Shown here: positions 12,301-22,880 of the stretch, one piece after another | Layout: every line of letters begins with the position of its first letter | Position numbering within the stretch: the stretch's first letter is position 1 | NCBI GenBank assembly: GCA_015183035.1 | Contig: JACZZP010000016.1 | Span: 1,674,001 to 1,738,000 of the forward strand | Reading direction: 5' to 3' | Length of the DNA stretch: 64,000 nt | DNA from: Meloidogyne chitwoodi | Lineage: Eukaryota; Nematoda; Chromadorea; Rhabditida; Meloidogynidae | Program-made: the position numbers and the translations under genes | Notes under the pieces: model-generated | The model's database searches: none | What the model saw: the letters and a program-made list of their open reading frames with translations, nothing else | What the model was told of the DNA's origin: nothing

Positions 12301-13239
12301 TGATCTTAAGGCCGTAGTAAAGAGTAGAGAGAAAGGGACACTTTTGAAGAGGAAAAGGAACATTTTGATGAAACTTTAGAAGCTTGTAACTTTGCGATAT
12401 CTTAACTAGGGCACGTAAAAAATGAGATTCTGTACCTACTCAATAAGCTCTTTCGAATGATATAGGTTTTGTCAAAATCGGGGTGTAGCATGTTGAGATG
12501 TTCCCTTGTTAATTTGTAAAAATCAGAATTTCTAATTTTTATTTAAATTTTTAATTTTTCTAATTTAATTTTAATTTAATTTAAAGCCCCATCAAGACAT
12601 TTAAATCGGCCAAAACCTTGGATATTTTGGAAAAATGGCAGTGGAGATGAACGTGCAGCAACTGCAGCAATTCCAAGTTTTCACGTACCACAAAGTCGTA
12701 TTGGAACATTAAATGGAAGTGCTAGGGCTGTTACAATGCCTGATGGTTATAGTGGTGGTTATTATATTCATGGTGGAGCTGACACTACAATTAGTACTCA
12801 TTATTCTGATCGTAAGAGAGAGAAAAGGGGAATTAATTAATTAATTAAATTTAAAAATAAATATATATTATTGGCACCGAAATGGCTTTTTTGATAAAAA
12901 TAATTAAATTTATTTTGTTTTTCAGATTCTCTTGATTTGTCAGCAGGAGGAGGTGCCAGTCCTGCTTATTTACGTAGTTCATTGCCAGATATGTCTAAGC
13001 CAGTAAAAATATATCCGTTAGAACATTTACAAACAACGAATAAACAATTACCTGAAGATGTAAAATAATTAAAAAATAAAATTTGTTTTCTTTATTTTAT
13101 TTAGGTGGATCGTCAACATTTAGAACGCCATTTGGGTAGAGATGAGTTTGATAAATGTTTTGCAATGACTCCAATAGAGTTTTACAAATTACCAGAATGG
13201 AAACGTATAAATCTTAAAAGAAAACATAAACTTTTTTGA
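9315..13239 (+). CDS. unc-115: Actin-binding LIM protein (abLIM/UNC-115 orthologue)
   Basis: Thirteen exons (9315-9318, 9504-9599, 9648-9923, 10109-10277, 10401-10452, 10495-10638, 10685-10749, 10862-11013, 11056-11180, 11462-11819, 12587-12811, 12926-13059, 13105-13239) encode 644 residues in frame throughout. Three LIM zinc-binding domains are visible: CQICKKKCSGDIV onward, CAGCGDHLQSGQILF, and CCECDRFIAGKVLE. A Ser/Arg/Glu-rich middle follows, then a C-terminal villin headpiece from KIYPLEHL to the actin-binding end WKRINLKRKHKLF. The family links membrane signalling to actin in growing axons and other cells. The start is unusual: only ATG G precedes the first intron, so translation begins in a 4-base coding exon. 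I chose it because it is the only ATG that joins the LIM1 frame. The intron 11820-12586 holds a 496-bp MITE. Confidence 0.9.
12013..12508. mobile_element. Foldback MITE with TTA target duplication
   Basis: A 496-bp palindromic element beginning CAAGGGAACATCTCAACATG and ending in its complement. The arms are about 140 bp each (12013-12152 and 12369-12508) and nearly identical; one visible mismatch is GGTATCGC against GATATCGC. The interior is also partly palindromic (ATCACCTCT near 12177, AGAGGTGAT near 12295). The flanking bases TTA on both sides (12010-12012 and 12509-12511) form a 3-bp duplication, typical of PIF/Harbinger-type elements. It has no coding capacity and lies in an abLIM intron, so its transcript would fold into a long hairpin before splicing. 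Confidence 0.85.
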
Positions 13240-14432
13240 AAAAGTTTATTTTTTTTTGTTTTTTTTTTTCGTCGTGCATTTTCTGGTCTTTTTTTCTTAA
13301 CGCCAAAAAATTTAAATTAAAAAACCAAAAAATATATATAGGTAAATATATAGAATCTATATCTTATTATGTCCACTTCCCCTTGGGTTTGTTAAAAATT
13401 TAAGAATTTTATCTTTTTTTTTTTAATCTCTCCCACTTAGCCCAACATTTATTAACATTTCTAATATTCTCTAAATATTTTAGTTATCCTATAAATATAA
13501 AATAAATCAATTTATTATTTATTCATTACTCTAATGCCTAAATATTTTGTTATTCAGATCCCGAAAAGTAAGAGATATAAGATAGAGATTCTATATATAA
13601 ATATATTTTAATATTAATAATTAATTTTTAATATTTTATTATTCTTCATTTTTTTCCAAGCGGGATCCCAATAACAAAAAACACACCGTCCACCTTTTAA
13701 AAATTAAATAGCTTTGTTGCCCGAAAACAAAAATACAGTGTGGAACTTGAAAGATTTTTTTGATATATTTTGGGAGATTTTTTTGAAAAAAGTTTTTTTC
13801 TCTGTAAATATTATTTTAGCTAAAAAGTTCCACAAAATGTTTTAAATACAAAAATATATTTGCTTGAGGGTTTTATATATTTGCAATTTATTTTTATTAT
13901 TTTTTATTTTGTTGCTTTTTTCTTTTTGCAGATAAAAATATGTGACAAAATATCTACCTAATTTATTTAAAATATTTATTTAAAATTATTTTTAGAAGAA
14001 AAGTAAAAGTACTGACTAATTTGTGGTTAAATATTGGAGGGGCAATTAATAGTATTTAAAATTTTCAGTTTTAGAAAAAAATAAATTTTTTTTTATTATA
14101 TAAACGTAGATTTAAAAAAACATTTTCTTAGGGTAAAAAGATACAATTAAAAAAACTATTATTTCTATCACAATTAAATATATTTATAAAATAATATTAT
14201 CTATGCATTTTCTAATAAAATTTCTAATATTTTTAAAATTAAAAATATAATATCTAAAAATAAAACTAAATTACTACTAATTGTAAGAAGCAAGGTAAAG
14301 AGTAAAAGGATAAAAGCGGTAACTAATGCACTAAATCAAGAAAAAAAAATAAAAAAAAATCACGTATAATAATAATAATATTCAACTACTAGATATCAAT
14401 TTTTAGTATTTTTTATTATGCATTTGTGTGTG
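13240..14432. other. Convergent intergenic region with an inverted repeat
   Basis: The spacer between the 3' ends of abLIM (plus) and the 5-phosphatase (minus). It is AT-rich. An imperfect inverted pair occurs at about 13345-13375 (TATATAGAATCTATATCTTA) and 13575-13605 (complementary), which may be a decayed MITE about 260 bp long. Otherwise I see only 3' UTR-like sequence. Confidence 0.4.
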
Positions 14433-17400
14433 TCAATTTGAAAGTGAAAATAATAGCAAAACCGGCTGAAAAAAAATTTAATTTTAAAATATTTAATTAA
14501 AAATATATATATATCCTTACTTTATGATCTCCAATACAATCATCCATAGCAAATGAACGATAAAAATTGTTACAATTTAAAGACAAATCATTATTTAATT
14601 GAGTTAAAAGATTACAAGCATTGTCATTAAATAAAATTCTATCACACCAGGCTGGGGCTCTGAAAGAAAAAAATTAAAAATTTTTTAATTTTTGAAGAAA
14701 AATTAATATAACAAGTAATATAATGGAAAAACAATTTTTTATTTCCTATAAAAGAGGGTTATTAGCATAATCACTGCAATTGTCCTGTTAAAAAGTTATT
14801 TTCCATTAGCCAGATTAAAAAGGTTAGAGAAAAACAGCCGTAACGAAGTGGCCGTTTTGGAGCCAAAAATTAGAGGGAAATCGCCCACACAATAAAAACT
14901 ATTCGGATATTTTTATTTTAAATAAAATTAAAAAAAAAACCTAGTTTTCATAAAAGTATTATGGCTATCTGATTCTTCACTCCATGGATATGTTGGTGGA
15001 AATTGTAAAAATAATTCTTTAAGCGGAAATTCATTTAATTCACAATCATCCTAAATATAAATATTTAAAAAATAAACTTAAAAAAATTAAAAAAACCTCT
15101 CTATAAGCTTTCCATTCACTCAAAAGCCATTTTTCATCAAAATATTCAAAACGTTTTCTTCCAACACGTAATACCCAACTTAAATATTTTTACTATATAA
15201 TATAATTTTACCCAAAGTGACAGGAAAAAAAGTCCTACGGGTTTTTGGTTGGTCCTAGCCCTGGGAAAGTTGCACATCTTGGGGGGTACTTTTTGCGGGG
15301 CATATAGGAAAACTATAGACTTTTTGGTGCGGGGGTCGAATGGCACCGAAACGACCATAGCACTTTCGCTATCTCGAAAAAGTTCAATAGAAAGGGGTCA
15401 AGGTCTTGCTTGGAGGGACGCGGTTCACGATTAGTGGATGTTAATGGAAAAAAAAATTTTTGGAAAATTTCAACGGGGGACCCGGTACAGGTGAATTCGC
15501 AGACGCCCCATATATTCGCCGAGCCTTAACTTGATCTGGAGTTGATGTTTTGGGACCAAATTTTGGGCATAAATGTATCATTCAAGGAAGAATATTTTTT
15601 CAGAACTAAAATTTGGTTGGCACTCAAAATTGGCACTGAAACAGATTGCGGGATAGTTCGGTGCCTGCTTTTTGAGTGCCATATATGTCATGTGATAGGG
15701 GATGCAACTGCTTTTTGAGTTCCATATATGTCATGTGATAGGGGATGCAATGAGAGTCGAGAATATATATAACATGATGGGGATTCATTTGAGTATGGGG
15801 GATTTAGAGTCAGAAAATACCACTGAAGTGGGTTGACAGGATAGTTCAGTGCCTGCTTTTTGAGTGCCATATAGGTAAGATGATAGGGAATGGAAAGGGA
15901 TTCAAAAATATATATAACATGCTGGGGATTCACTTGAGTCTGGGGAAGTTAGAGTCAAAAAAGTTTCGCGAATAAAAGGGTTTTTTGACCCTAACTTTAC
16001 AGATAATTTTTTTAAATTTTTCTGTGAACGGATTCGAGGTTTGGGATTATTTTTACCCTATAAAAGTTGTTTTTTTACGAAAAAAATATTTAAATTAATT
16101 TATTGAAATTTTTCCATAGGGGTACACCTTTTGCAATATTTTCTGAAATTTTCAATTGACCTTAACTTTACGAGTTTTAATTGGATTTGAATGAAACAAA
16201 TCTTATTAAATAAAGCAAAAAATTAGTTATTTTTTGAGTGAAGAAAAATTGAAAAAATTTATGGTTGGGTGTAGTTAGGGTCGAATTTATGAAAATTTGA
16301 AATTTTTCGGTTTTACGAAAAAATTTTGGAATTTTTGACATGTGATCAGATTGAAAGTATTTTTATAAAATTAAGCATAATTTTTAACACTTAATAGCAT
16401 TTTAAAATTTTCAAAAAAGGTTCCTTTTGAAAAAGTTATGATTTTTTAAAGTTTTGGGCATAAAATCTAATCATAAATTTTGAGCCCAAAAATGGCATAT
16501 ACCAAATTAATGTAATATGGGCAAATGATATATCATTTGAAAGCCCTTGATGAGCTGATTCTAAAAATATTTTTTGTAAATTTTTCGGGTCAATTTTGAC
16601 CAAGTTACGGTTGGTCAACATTTGGGATTATGAGGTGATCCATCTATAATGAAGAAACAAGGGCCGAAGGCCCGAGGTGATCCATATATAATGAAGAACC
16701 GAGAGCCGAAGGCCTGATCCATCTGTATTAAAGAACCACGGACCGAAGGCCTGAAGTGATCCATCTGTATTAAAGAACCGAGGGCGAAGGCCTGAGTGAT
16801 CCACCTGTATTATAGAACCGAGGGCCGAAGGCTGAGGTGATCCATCTGTATTAAAGAACCGAGGGCATAAGGCCCAAGGTGAGACACCCATCTTCAATGA
16901 TGAACCGAGGGCCGAAGACCCGAGGAGTGACATCCATCTGCAATGAAGAACCGAGAGCCGAAGGCCTGATCCATCTGTATTAAAGAACTGAGGGCCGAAG
17001 GCCTGAGGTGATCCATCTGTAATGAAGAAACGAGGGCCGAAGGCCCGAGTGATCCATGGTATTAAAGAACCGAGGCCGAAGCCGAGATGATCCATCTGTA
17101 TTAAAGAACCGAGGGCCGAAGGCCCGAGATGATCCATGGTATTAAAGAACTGAGGCCGAAGGCCGAGATGATCCATCTGTAATAAGGAAACGAGGGCCGA
17201 AGGCCCGAGTATTGAAATCCATCTGCAATAAAGAAACGATGGCCGAAGGCCCGAGGAGAGCCATCCTTCTGCAATGATGGAACCGAGGGCCGAGTGCAAA
17301 AAGTGTGACCATCTGTAATGATGAACCGAGGGCCGAAGGCCCGAGGTGTGACATCCATCTGCATTGCAGAAACAAGGGCCGAAGGCCCGAGGTGAAACAC

Positions 17401-19935
17401 CCATCTGCATTGAAGAAAAGAGGGCCGAAGGCCCGAGGTGTGACACCCATTGCAATGATGAACCGAGGGCCGAAGGCCCGAGGTGAAACACCCATCAGCA
17501 ATGATGAACCGAGGGCCGAAGGCCCGAGGTGAGACACCCATCTGCAATGAAGAAACGAGAGGGCCGAAGGCCCGAGGTGAGACACCCATCTGCAATGATG
17601 GAACTGAGGGCCGAAGGCCCGAGGAGAGACACCCATCTGCAATGAAGAAACGAGAGGGCCGAAGGCCCGAGGTGAGACACTCATCTGCAATTATGGAACC
17701 GAGGGCCGAAGGCCCGAGGTGAGACACCCATCTGCAAAGTTTTAACTGAGGGCCGAAGTCCCGAGTTGATAACATCAGAATGATAAAACATTGGGACAAT
17801 GGATAATCGTGTATGGAGAATTCAATGGGCATGGTCATTTTGGTGCCCAAATTGAGTGTGGCACTGAAATGGCCAAATAAATTTAAAAAAGGCGTGATTT
17901 CATAAGGATAATGGGAAATCGACTATTATGAAGGTGCGAGGGCTGAAGGCCCGAGGTGTAATAAACATTGGGACCCCGGCACATTTAACAAGAATATTTA
18001 AAACTTCTAGCAGCGCGCGAAGCGCGCCCCAAAGCCCGACAGGGCTTTTTAACACGCAAAAATATTTCTTACCCAAAATTTTTTTTAACTTTCCAAATTT
18101 TTCATTACATTATGCTATTCTTACACCCCATGTACTGCACTACTGAGTAGAGCACGCTTCCACTAGTTTTAAATTAATAATTTTTTTCTCATCTTTTTAC
18201 CTAACATTTCCTCCTCCTTGACTATCAAAAGGGCTTAAATAAGATTTAATGATTGGTTTGTAATATTCAATAATTGAATTTCTTCTTCTTGTAGATGTAA
18301 TTAAAGAAGTAAAATTAGTTGTTTTAGATATTTCATCATCATCCAAATCATCACAAGTTCTCAATTCATCTGTTTCTGAACTACTTGCAGATGGATCTGT
18401 TGTTGACAAAGAAGATCCAAAATTATTATTATTTGTTAAAATTGTTGATGATTTTTGTTTTTGTTGTTCTTCTTCTATTAAAGACATTTCTTCTTCATCC
18501 AAAGTAGATAAATCTGAAGTTGAAGTTGTTGAACTTCTTGAATTTGTTTGGTCAAGTGTTGGGCAAAGTAAAATCTGACGATCGTTTGTTTGCCTTGTAA
18601 GTTTCTAAAAAAAGATAAAAATAAGGACATAATTTGCGGACTTTCATTGACAAAAATTTATATATTTTTCTCAAAAATTTTATTTAATTAAATAAACCTT
18701 TACAAACGAAGAAAAGTCAAGTCGAAAGTTAAAATCTCCAAAAACAAATAAATTACTAGAGCCTTCAATTGTGCCTCCATTAAATTTTTCAAATTTTTGA
18801 AGAACATAGTTGAAGGCATTCCTTCGATTATTACTATAGAGTGTTGGATTCTAAAGTTAAAAATTAAAGTAAAAAATCAAAAAAAAATTAGGGTTTCTTA
18901 GGAAATTATTTAAATGATTTTAGGTGTAATCTGAGCAAAAAATAATTTTATATTTTTTTTTAGAAAACTCAATCTTTTTTATATAAATTAATTTACAAAT
19001 AAATAAAAACCTCCAAAAGATTCAAATTTGATTCATCATGAAATAAATGAATATTTATCAAATCAAAAATCCTTAAATTTTCATTTTTTATTTAAAAAGA
19101 AAATAAATAAACCTTTCACCAAATCTCCATCTTGTATGTAAAAAACCTTTTCTACCAAAACGAAAAGACGGCCAAAAATCTCGTGAAAATTTTTCTTTTC
19201 TTAAAAATCCAGAACGAACTAATCCGGCAGTAAGAATTAAATGACTATATTTTTGTTCTATAATCGGAATAAATTTTCGCTGTTTAAAATTAAATTGTTG
19301 AACTAATTTGATAGCAGATTCGTGAATAAAGAAAAGTGAAGAGAGAGCCTAAAAAGTAAAATTATTTTGTAATAATCATTCTAGGCTAGAATTTTCATTT
19401 AAATTCAAACAAAATTTAAGAGATTTATATTTACTACAATTGACGCTAAGAGAATTTTTGTTCATGCGGAGACGAAATTGGAATAAAATTATTTGCTACT
19501 TCTCATTGAAAAAAACAAACATATTCTTTAACAATTTCTTAAAAAATCTAAAAGTAACCGTAAATTCTTCAATAAGTTCATATTGAATATCAAGAAAGCA
19601 ACGAGAAACTAAATAGCCTTTAATAGCCAAAAGTTTTTGTAATTCTTCCACAAGTACAGGCATTTCTTTAGCATTAATTTTGTAATTTTTACCACCACTT
19701 TCTAATGAAAAATAATCAATATTTTAAAATTAATACTTATATACCTTGAAGATGTAATGCAACAAATGAAGGACAGTTGTAAGAAATTTCTTTTGTAATT
19801 TGACTAAGCCAATACCTACTGCATCCTCCCTTCTATTTATTTTTTAAATTTATTTAAAATAAAAATGTAAAAACATACGTTTTCAAAAAGTGAACCAATA
19901 TTTGAAGTTAAAAATAAAACTTTATGTTGAATCAT
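14433..19935 (-). CDS. ipp-5: Type I inositol-polyphosphate 5-phosphatase (INPP5A/IPP-5 type)
   Basis: Eleven exons on the minus strand (19879-19935, 19745-19832, 19559-19701, 19113-19348, 19011-19071, 18698-18850, 18201-18604, 15097-15178, 14941-15050, 14521-14659, 14433-14465) give 501 residues with every phase matching. The enzyme removes the 5-phosphate of Ins(1,4,5)P3 and so ends calcium signals. Family signatures occur in order: LFLTSNIGSLFEN, LQESGGKNY with the metal-binding Glu, RWRFGERIFDLINIHLFHD, VFGDFNFRLD, FPPTYPW, APAWCDRIL and GDHKPV. Exon 7 inserts about 100 acidic, Ser/Thr-rich residues after FNFRLD. The protein ends LLFSLSN with no C-terminal CAAX box, unlike mammalian INPP5A, which is farnesylated. 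The intron between exons 7 and 8 is 2.9 kb and filled with repeats. Confidence 0.93.
15650..15955. repeat. Direct duplication of a ~190-bp unit in the 5-phosphatase intron
   Basis: Two diverged copies start at GGATAGTTCGGTGCCTGC (15651) and GGATAGTTCAGTGCCTGC (15839). Each continues through a segment ending TTTGAGT followed by TATGGGG or CTGGGG. The first copy has an internal duplication of about 47 bp (GAGTGCCATATATGTCATG repeated as GAGTTCCATATATGTCATG). Apart from a GC-richer stretch near 15190-15450, the rest of 15179-16620 holds nothing I can classify. Confidence 0.75.
16621..17770. repeat. GC-rich minisatellite, about 26 units with core GGGCCGAAGGCCC
   Basis: A tandem array of roughly 26 diverged units of 36-48 bp. 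Each carries GAACCGAGGGCCGAAGGCCC followed by either GAGGTGATCCATCTGTATTA-type or GAGGTGAGACACCCATCTGC-type sequence. The shorter units cluster before about 17215 and the longer after it. The core GGGCC-GAA-GGCCC is self-complementary, so each unit can form a hairpin. A solitary copy lies at 17936-17960. Units lack stop codons in several frames, which creates long but meaningless open frames on both strands. It lies inside the 2.9-kb intron of the 5-phosphatase gene. Confidence 0.92.
18008..18050. other. Two adjacent GC-rich hairpins in the 5-phosphatase intron
   Basis: GCGCGC-GAA-GCGCGC (18013-18027) is followed by AAAGCCC-GACA-GGGCTTT (18031-18048) and then Ts. Both are perfect stems in very AT-rich DNA. 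On the minus strand the first hairpin is followed after two bases by CTAG, which vaguely resembles a Helitron 3' end, but no matching 5' end or AT target site was seen. Confidence 0.45.
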
Positions 19936-20455
19936 TAAAAATCTAATTGAAAAATATTTATTTACAGATTCATGGAGCACTTTCAACCTGTTGATGCTGC
20001 GTCAAAACAATCAGCCGTTCTTTTTTAAGCAGTTTGAGCTCGAAAGGCACTCAACAGGAGACATTTGGGTGCTGGTGTTCTAGCAAATAAGCGTTTTAAC
20101 TATGACTGACAAGTGAAAAAGAAGCAAATAAACCTAGTTGAGAAATAAAGATTTTTAAGTTCTTCATAATTCCGGCAAATGAAAATTTTAGAAACCTAAA
20201 ATTAAAAAGAATTATTTAAAAATTATTGGACTACATTTTTGAAAAAATTGATCAAAGAGTCACTTTGAAAACCCAATTTCATATTGAGAGCCTTTCGCGC
20301 TAAGACTGCTTGAAATAAAAGGAAATGACTTAGTGTCTGCTATTTTTAATTTTTGAACTCTATTTCTCAGATCCTGTTTCTAAAAATCCGCTGTGCTTTT
20401 GATTACGATTTTTTCTTTTTAGATTCTTTCTTAATAAATTCTTACTTAAAATTCA
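19936..20455. other. Divergent spacer between 5-phosphatase and protease-like gene
   Basis: A 520-bp region between two start codons in opposite directions. It should contain both promoters and 5' UTRs. No TATA-like or other defined element stands out from the AT-rich background, and no coding exon is evident. Confidence 0.4.
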
Positions 20456-22637
20456 ATGGCGGTTCGTATTGGAAATGAGGTTGTTATACTAAGAAATTTG
20501 TTTTTAGTCGAATTCATTCAATTTTAAAATTTTAGTTGGTGACCTTAATGGGGTCTAATGCCGAAACAATGGGAATTCATTTGGGTACTTACGTATTATC
20601 CCTACGCACTTTTGCGGACAAAGTTTTTGCGGACAAATTTATTTATTTTCCTCCTTCCTTCAAATATAGTTGTCACTCAAATTCAAAATTAAATTTGATG
20701 GATAATAAATATGAAAGTTAAGAATAAATGTTATTTTACCATTTCTATTACAGTTTATTAGCTATTTTTTTATAATGAAAATTTGGGATTTGCCAACAAC
20801 TGAAAAAGATGCCATCGAATTCTTACAAGATCGTGATCTTCTACACAAAACTAGAGTTTGTCGCGATGGACATGAAATGAAACTTTATCACAAACAACGT
20901 CCAGTTTGGGAATGTAGGAGATGTCGTCAACAACAAGGTGTTCGCAGTGGCAACTGGTTCAGCAATATACCAAACTTTGTTTAGGTACAACTTCGTAGAC
21001 CCCGAAACTGGATGTAATACTCAAAAAGTGGAAAGGATGTGGGGCAGTGCCAAATGGCGTAATAAGAAGCATCGAGGTACAGCACGTCATCATTTAGAGA
21101 GTTATTTTGCTGAGTTTATGTGGAGGAAAATGATTGGTGATGGAGACGTTTTTGAAGAAATTATACTTGCTTGGGGAAAATATTGGGCATTGGATTGATT
21201 TTTTGTAATTGTTTTATATAAATAAATAAATTTGTCCGCAAAAACTTTGTCCGCAAAAGTGCGTAGGGATAATACGTAAGTACCTTCATTTGTCTGTTTA
21301 TGGAACATTGTCACTGTCTACACTGAAAGCTTCCTTTCCTGGCGCTTCTGGATTGAGATACAAAAACCCTTCTGGTGGGGAGCCTATATACATTTGCGTT
21401 CCGTAAGATATTTTTGTTTTAAATAAAATATCATTTTCAATAGATTTTGTGCTCTAACAAATTCTTTTTTGTGTCCGAATGGCGGTTGGAATAACAAGTT
21501 ATTGGAGGTTATTTATGAAGGTTATTTTTAATAGTTACCAAATTAATTGTCAAATTAAACTAGACATTTTGTTTTTTGTTTATAAGCTAAAGTTAATTTT
21601 TTAAATTTAAGTATTTTTAGATTCTCGGCCTCGGAGCCCATACAGCAGTGTGCAAAGTAAATTTTTTTTAATTTAATTATTATTAACAAAAAAATGCTAA
21701 AAGTGCAAGAATTTTTCAACAATTCTAATCGTAATTGAATTAATTAAATATTTAAAAATTAAAGGATGAAAAATTTATTTTTAACAATTTACCCAAAATA
21801 ATTTTATTTTTAGAGAATCTGCCAACAATTGAGGAAGTAGAACCTTACAATTTCTATATTGAAGAAGGAACGAAATCCTGCGTAACTTGCATTTCAAATT
21901 TCTTCTTTGCGACTTTTCGTCATATGAGTCATCTCGAATATAAAATTGGAGATATTGTGACTATTATTTCAAATGACAATCAAAATTACTTCTATGCAGT
22001 CGTCAGATTTATTCAAGAAAGGCTTGATTTTATTATTTTGAAAACAGATAGAAAGATTGTTGAAAAACCACCTCATCTTTGTTTATTGCCTCGTCTCTGT
22101 CAGCCATTAATGATTTGTGGAAGAGGAAATTTAGATGCTCAAGTTTGCAGTAGAACTGGATCCGTACATAGGGAAAACCAGATGATAGGTTATATTTTTC
22201 TATTTTAAATAATTTGAATGTTTTTAACAATATTCAGAAAATGATGGTAAAAGTTATGGTCCATTTCTAATTGGCACAATACATGCTGTTCCTGGTGATA
22301 GCGGAGGAGGTGTTTGGAGTGGCGATGGATTGGTTGGCATTAATGTGATGCAGTCTACTTTTCCTGAACTTCCTCACACAAACGCAGTAAAACATGCTGC
22401 AGAATTCCCTGTTGTAAATGTTATGGTGTATGCACATCATTTGAATGAAGCTATGACGGTTTGATTATTTTTGCGTTGTGCATAAGATTATTTTAAATTT
22501 GAGCTAAAAATGTCTTGATTTTTTATTTAAAATAAATTAGATTTTTATTTACAAATTTTTAGATTGTTGAAGCTGAAGATAGACAAAAATTACCTAAACC
22601 AGAAATAATGGATAGTTTTGGAGGATCTTTGATCTGA
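20456..22637 (+). CDS. PA-clan serine-protease-like protein, exon 2 split by a Merlin insertion
   Basis: Without the transposon, exons 20456-20479, 20536-20583 plus 21293-21402, 21444-21520, 21621-21656, 21814-22188, 22238-22458 and 22563-22637 give a frame-consistent 321-residue protein. The C-terminal half looks like a chymotrypsin-fold protease. A candidate catalytic His is in FFATFRHMSH, an Asp in RLDFIILKTD, and the nucleophile in AVPGDSGGGVWSGDGLVGI; spacings fit the fold. No signal peptide is obvious, so it may act inside the cell. I do not recognise the N-terminal ~110 residues. The 701-bp Merlin element and its 8-bp duplication interrupt exon 2 and bring in stop codons, so this copy should be null unless the insert is removed from DNA or RNA. 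Substrate unknown. It is first of three same-strand genes with short gaps. Confidence 0.65.
20584..21284 (+). mobile_element. Merlin DNA transposon, internally deleted, with perfect 8-bp TSD
   Basis: A 701-bp element flanked by TTCATTTG on both sides (20576-20583 and 21285-21292). The terminal inverted repeats are about 60 bp, begin GGTACTTACGTATTATCCCT and appear identical, which implies a recent insertion. Inside is a broken IS1595/Merlin-type transposase. 20775-20981 encodes the N-terminal part with a zinc-ribbon-like VCRDGHEMKL...CRRC. A different frame up to 21198 encodes the C-terminal part with FVDPETG, ERMWGSAKWRNKKHRGT and HHLESYFAEFMWR. The middle of the catalytic domain is missing, so it must have moved using transposase from another copy. 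It interrupts a coding exon. Confidence 0.93.
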
Positions 22638-22880
22638 TGAAAAATGTTATGGTTAAATTTTCAAAAATTGATTTTATTTGTTTATTTTGTTGTGTTTGAT
22701 CTCGAGACATTAGGTGAAAAAATAATTTAAATATTTATTGAATAAATTTGACTGTATTTTTTACATTTTAAACCATTTGATGAATTGCTTTCAAATTACT
22801 TAGGCAAATTTTTATTTCCATCAAAAGAATTGTGCTTTTTTAATTTATTTTAAATTTTTCACGAATTTAATACTTGATTT

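Noticed and set aside
16621..17770. CRISPR-like array
   Set aside because: Repeats are contiguous and degenerate with no unique spacers, and the genome is eukaryotic.
16628..17850. Long open frames (up to 287 codons) on the minus strand, and others on the plus strand
   Set aside because: They are translations of the GGGCCGAAGGCCC minisatellite, open in several frames at once because units lack stops. No splice or start context, and they lie within an intron.
18007..18050. Complete Helitron in the 5-phosphatase intron
   Set aside because: Only a hairpin plus CTAG is seen. No 5' TC end, no A/T target site and no Rep/helicase coding were found.
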